DNA of 33,360 bases, from NCBI GenBank assembly GCA_012519645.1, contig JAAYPU010000418.1:1-33360 (forward strand), in the 5' to 3' direction. This document shows positions 31,834-33,360 of the stretch, in pieces. Both the position numbers and the translations under genes were made by a program. Numbering within the stretch: position 1 is the first letter of the stretch; every line of letters starts with the position of its first letter. This stretch comes from Clostridiales bacterium (lineage in GTDB: Bacteria > Bacillota > Clostridia > Peptostreptococcales > JAAYPU01). The notes under the pieces were generated by a model. The model saw only the letters and a list, made by a program, of their open reading frames with translations, searched no databases and was not told the DNA's origin.

Positions 31834-32817
31834 ATGAAAAGAGTTTTTTCCGGGGTGCAACCCACAGGAAACATACATATAGGAAATTATATCGGGGCAT
31901 TAAAGCAATTTGTAGAGCTTCAGGAAGAGATGGATGCCATTTATTGTATTGTTGATCTCCATTCTATTACCGTACCTCAGGATCCCCGGGCATTAAAACA
32001 GCATACTTTGGATGTTGCGGCTCTTTACCTTTCTGTAGGTCTTGATCCAAATAAAGCAATCATTTTTGTTCAGTCCACTGTTCCCGCACATTCGGAATTA
32101 GCATGGATCCTAACCTGCAACTCTTATACGGGAGAGTTGAGCAGAATGACCCAATTCAAAGATAAAAGCAAGGAAAGAGAATCAGCACCTACAGGACTGT
32201 TCACCTATCCATTGCTGATGGCTGCAGATATTCTTTTATATGATACGGATATCGTGCCTGTAGGAAACGACCAAAAGCAGCATATAGAATTAACACGAGA
32301 CTTGGCTGAGCGGTTCAACAATAAATATGGAAAGACTTTTGTTATACCCGAATATAGGGGAACAAAAGTAGGAGCTAGAATAATGGCATTGGATGAGCCA
32401 ACTAATAAAATGAGTAAAAGTGCAGAAAATGAATATAGCAGAATATCATTATTAGATACTCCCGAAAAAGTCAAGAAGTCCATAATGAGAGCTACAACTG
32501 ACTCCGACGGAGAAATAAGATTCGACGAAAAAAACAAGCCTGGCATAAGTAATCTGCTTACTATTTACAGCGTTTTTTCCTGTCTGTCCATTCAGGAGCT
32601 CGAAAAGAAATATACCGGCTGCGGATACGGACAATTAAAGAAAGATTTGGTGGAAGTGGTCAATGATTCGCTGGTGGATATTCAGAAAAGATACTTTGAT
32701 ATCAGGGAATCAGAAGAACTGAAAAGAATACTCAAAGACGGAACAGAAAAAGCACAGACGATTGCAGAAAAGACAATGAAAAGAGTTAAAGAAAATTTAG
32801 GTTTTATAACCTTATAA
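31834..32817 (+). CDS. trpS: Tryptophanyl-tRNA synthetase
   Basis: TrpRS charges tRNA-Trp. The 327 residues form a class I synthetase with the HIGH-type motif TGNIHIGN at 11–18 and KMSKS at 192–196. MKRVFSGVQPTGNIHIGNYIGAL is the family's usual opening and PVGNDQKQHIELTRDLAERFN the tRNA/amino-acid-binding core. CGGAGGT precedes the ATG. It stands as a single gene with its own promoter, without a T-box leader. Confidence 0.97.
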   Translation: MKRVFSGVQPTGNIHIGNYIGALKQFVELQEEMDAIYCIVDLHSITVPQDPRALKQHTLDVAALYLSVGLDPNKAIIFVQSTVPAHSELAWILTCNSYTGELSRMTQFKDKSKERESAPTGLFTYPLLMAADILLYDTDIVPVGNDQKQHIELTRDLAERFNNKYGKTFVIPEYRGTKVGARIMALDEPTNKMSKSAENEYSRISLLDTPEKVKKSIMRATTDSDGEIRFDEKNKPGISNLLTIYSVFSCLSIQELEKKYTGCGYGQLKKDLVEVVNDSLVDIQKRYFDIRESEELKRILKDGTEKAQTIAEKTMKRVKENLGFITL

Positions 32818-32893
32818 TCAAACTATCGTGCTATTTATAACTTTTCATTGACAGATTTTTATATCTAAATCCTAAATACAAGAGGAAGAAAGA

Positions 32894-33360
32894 ATGTATA
32901 CCTTAGAAGAGCTTAATAAATATGTAAGTGTGTGCAGGAAATGTGAGCTTTCAAAGGAGCGTACCCAAGTGGTATTTGGGCAAGGTGATCCCAAAGCACA
33001 GATTATGTTTATCGGAGAAGGTCCGGGTTATCACGAGGATAAGCAGGGGCTTGCTTTTGTAGGTCCGGCGGGACAGCTTCTTACGGATGCCATAAGGAGC
33101 ATTGGAATGAAGCGGGAAGAAGTATATATTGCGAATGTTGTAAAATGCAGACCCCCCGGAAACAGGAACCCGCTTAAAGAGGAGATGGAGGCTTGTATTC
33201 AGTATTTAAGGTATCAGGTAAAAATTATCCAGCCACGTATCATTGTGTGTTTAGGAGCTATAGCTGCAACAAATGTTATTGATAAGGACTTTAAAATTTC
33301 AAAAGAAAGAGGGCAATGGATTTTAAAAAAAGGTATTTGGATCATGCCTACCTTTCATCC
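32894..33360 (+). CDS. Uracil-DNA glycosylase, family 4 (4Fe-4S), N-terminal part
   Basis: This gene is cut by the right edge after 155 codons. Family-4 glycosylases remove uracil from DNA and carry a 4Fe-4S cluster. The four cluster ligands are visible: Cys14 and Cys17 (CRKCELS), Cys85 (VVKCRPPGNRNP) and Cys101. The active-site motif GEGPGYHEDKQG is at 41–52, and PTFHP of the second motif is the last thing visible. AGAGGAAG precedes the ATG. It follows trpS by 76 bp with no terminator seen. Confidence 0.92.
   Translation, partial: MYTLEELNKYVSVCRKCELSKERTQVVFGQGDPKAQIMFIGEGPGYHEDKQGLAFVGPAGQLLTDAIRSIGMKREEVYIANVVKCRPPGNRNPLKEEMEACIQYLRYQVKIIQPRIIVCLGAIAATNVIDKDFKISKERGQWILKKGIWIMPTFH

Noticed and set aside
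31684..31834. T-box leader for trpS
   Set aside because: The gap holds the sigB terminator and a sigma-A promoter close to the ATG; the leader is too short for a T-box.
1..33360. tRNA or rRNA genes, CRISPR arrays, insertion sequences
   Set aside because: I saw no cloverleaf, rRNA-like, regularly spaced repeat or transposase sequence in the gaps.

Overview
This window is the chromosomal replication-origin neighbourhood of a low-G+C, Gram-positive, probably spore-forming Firmicute. The gene order rpmH–dnaA–dnaN–S4 protein–recF–gyrB–gyrA on one side, and rnpA–yidD–yidC–jag–mnmE–mnmG–rsmG–noc–parA–parB followed by yycHIJ–htrA–rlmH on the other, is the ancestral Firmicutes oriC order. The jag/spoIIIJ pair, azlCD and a family-4 (4Fe-4S) uracil-DNA glycosylase fit a Clostridia-type anaerobe better than a Bacillus. 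I cannot name the genus.

Left arm (1–20213). The left edge cuts a DUF3796 membrane protein whose promoter carries a two-site operator. Then come azlCD (branched-chain amino acid export), an isochorismatase-family hydrolase, and the leftward genes rlmH, htrA, yycJ, yycI, yycH and an unrecognised secreted protein. No walRK two-component genes accompany yycHI. A 70-residue protein with an internally duplicated hydrophobic Cys module (7901–8113) and rnhA lie on the plus strand. Leftward again are a DUF5711 protein, a PAS–PP2C phosphatase, parB, parA, noc, rsmG, mnmG, mnmE, jag, yidC, yidD, rnpA and rpmH. Three parS sites flank parB and noc, and both clusters also look like intrinsic terminators of those genes.

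Origin (20214–20572 and 21917–22084). oriC is bipartite. DnaA boxes lie between a consensus rpmH promoter and the dnaA promoter. A second element between dnaA and dnaN has a DnaA box, a GC cluster, six DnaA-trio repeats and an AT-rich stretch, as in the Bacillus subtilis unwinding region.

Right arm (20573–33360). dnaA, dnaN, an S4-domain protein, recF, a zinc M15-like peptidase with a peptidoglycan-binding domain (an unusual insert), gyrB and gyrA are followed by a sigma-B-type partner-switching operon: rsbV-like antagonist, rsbW-like kinase/anti-sigma and sigma factor, behind a close match to a sigma-B promoter. trpS and the start of a 4Fe-4S uracil-DNA glycosylase end the window. The PAS–PP2C phosphatase on the left arm is a natural candidate for the RsbU/RsbP-like activator of this operon, so the stress switch may be split across the origin.

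Most genes point away from oriC, co-directional with replication; azlCD, the isochorismatase, the 70-residue protein and rnhA are the head-on exceptions.
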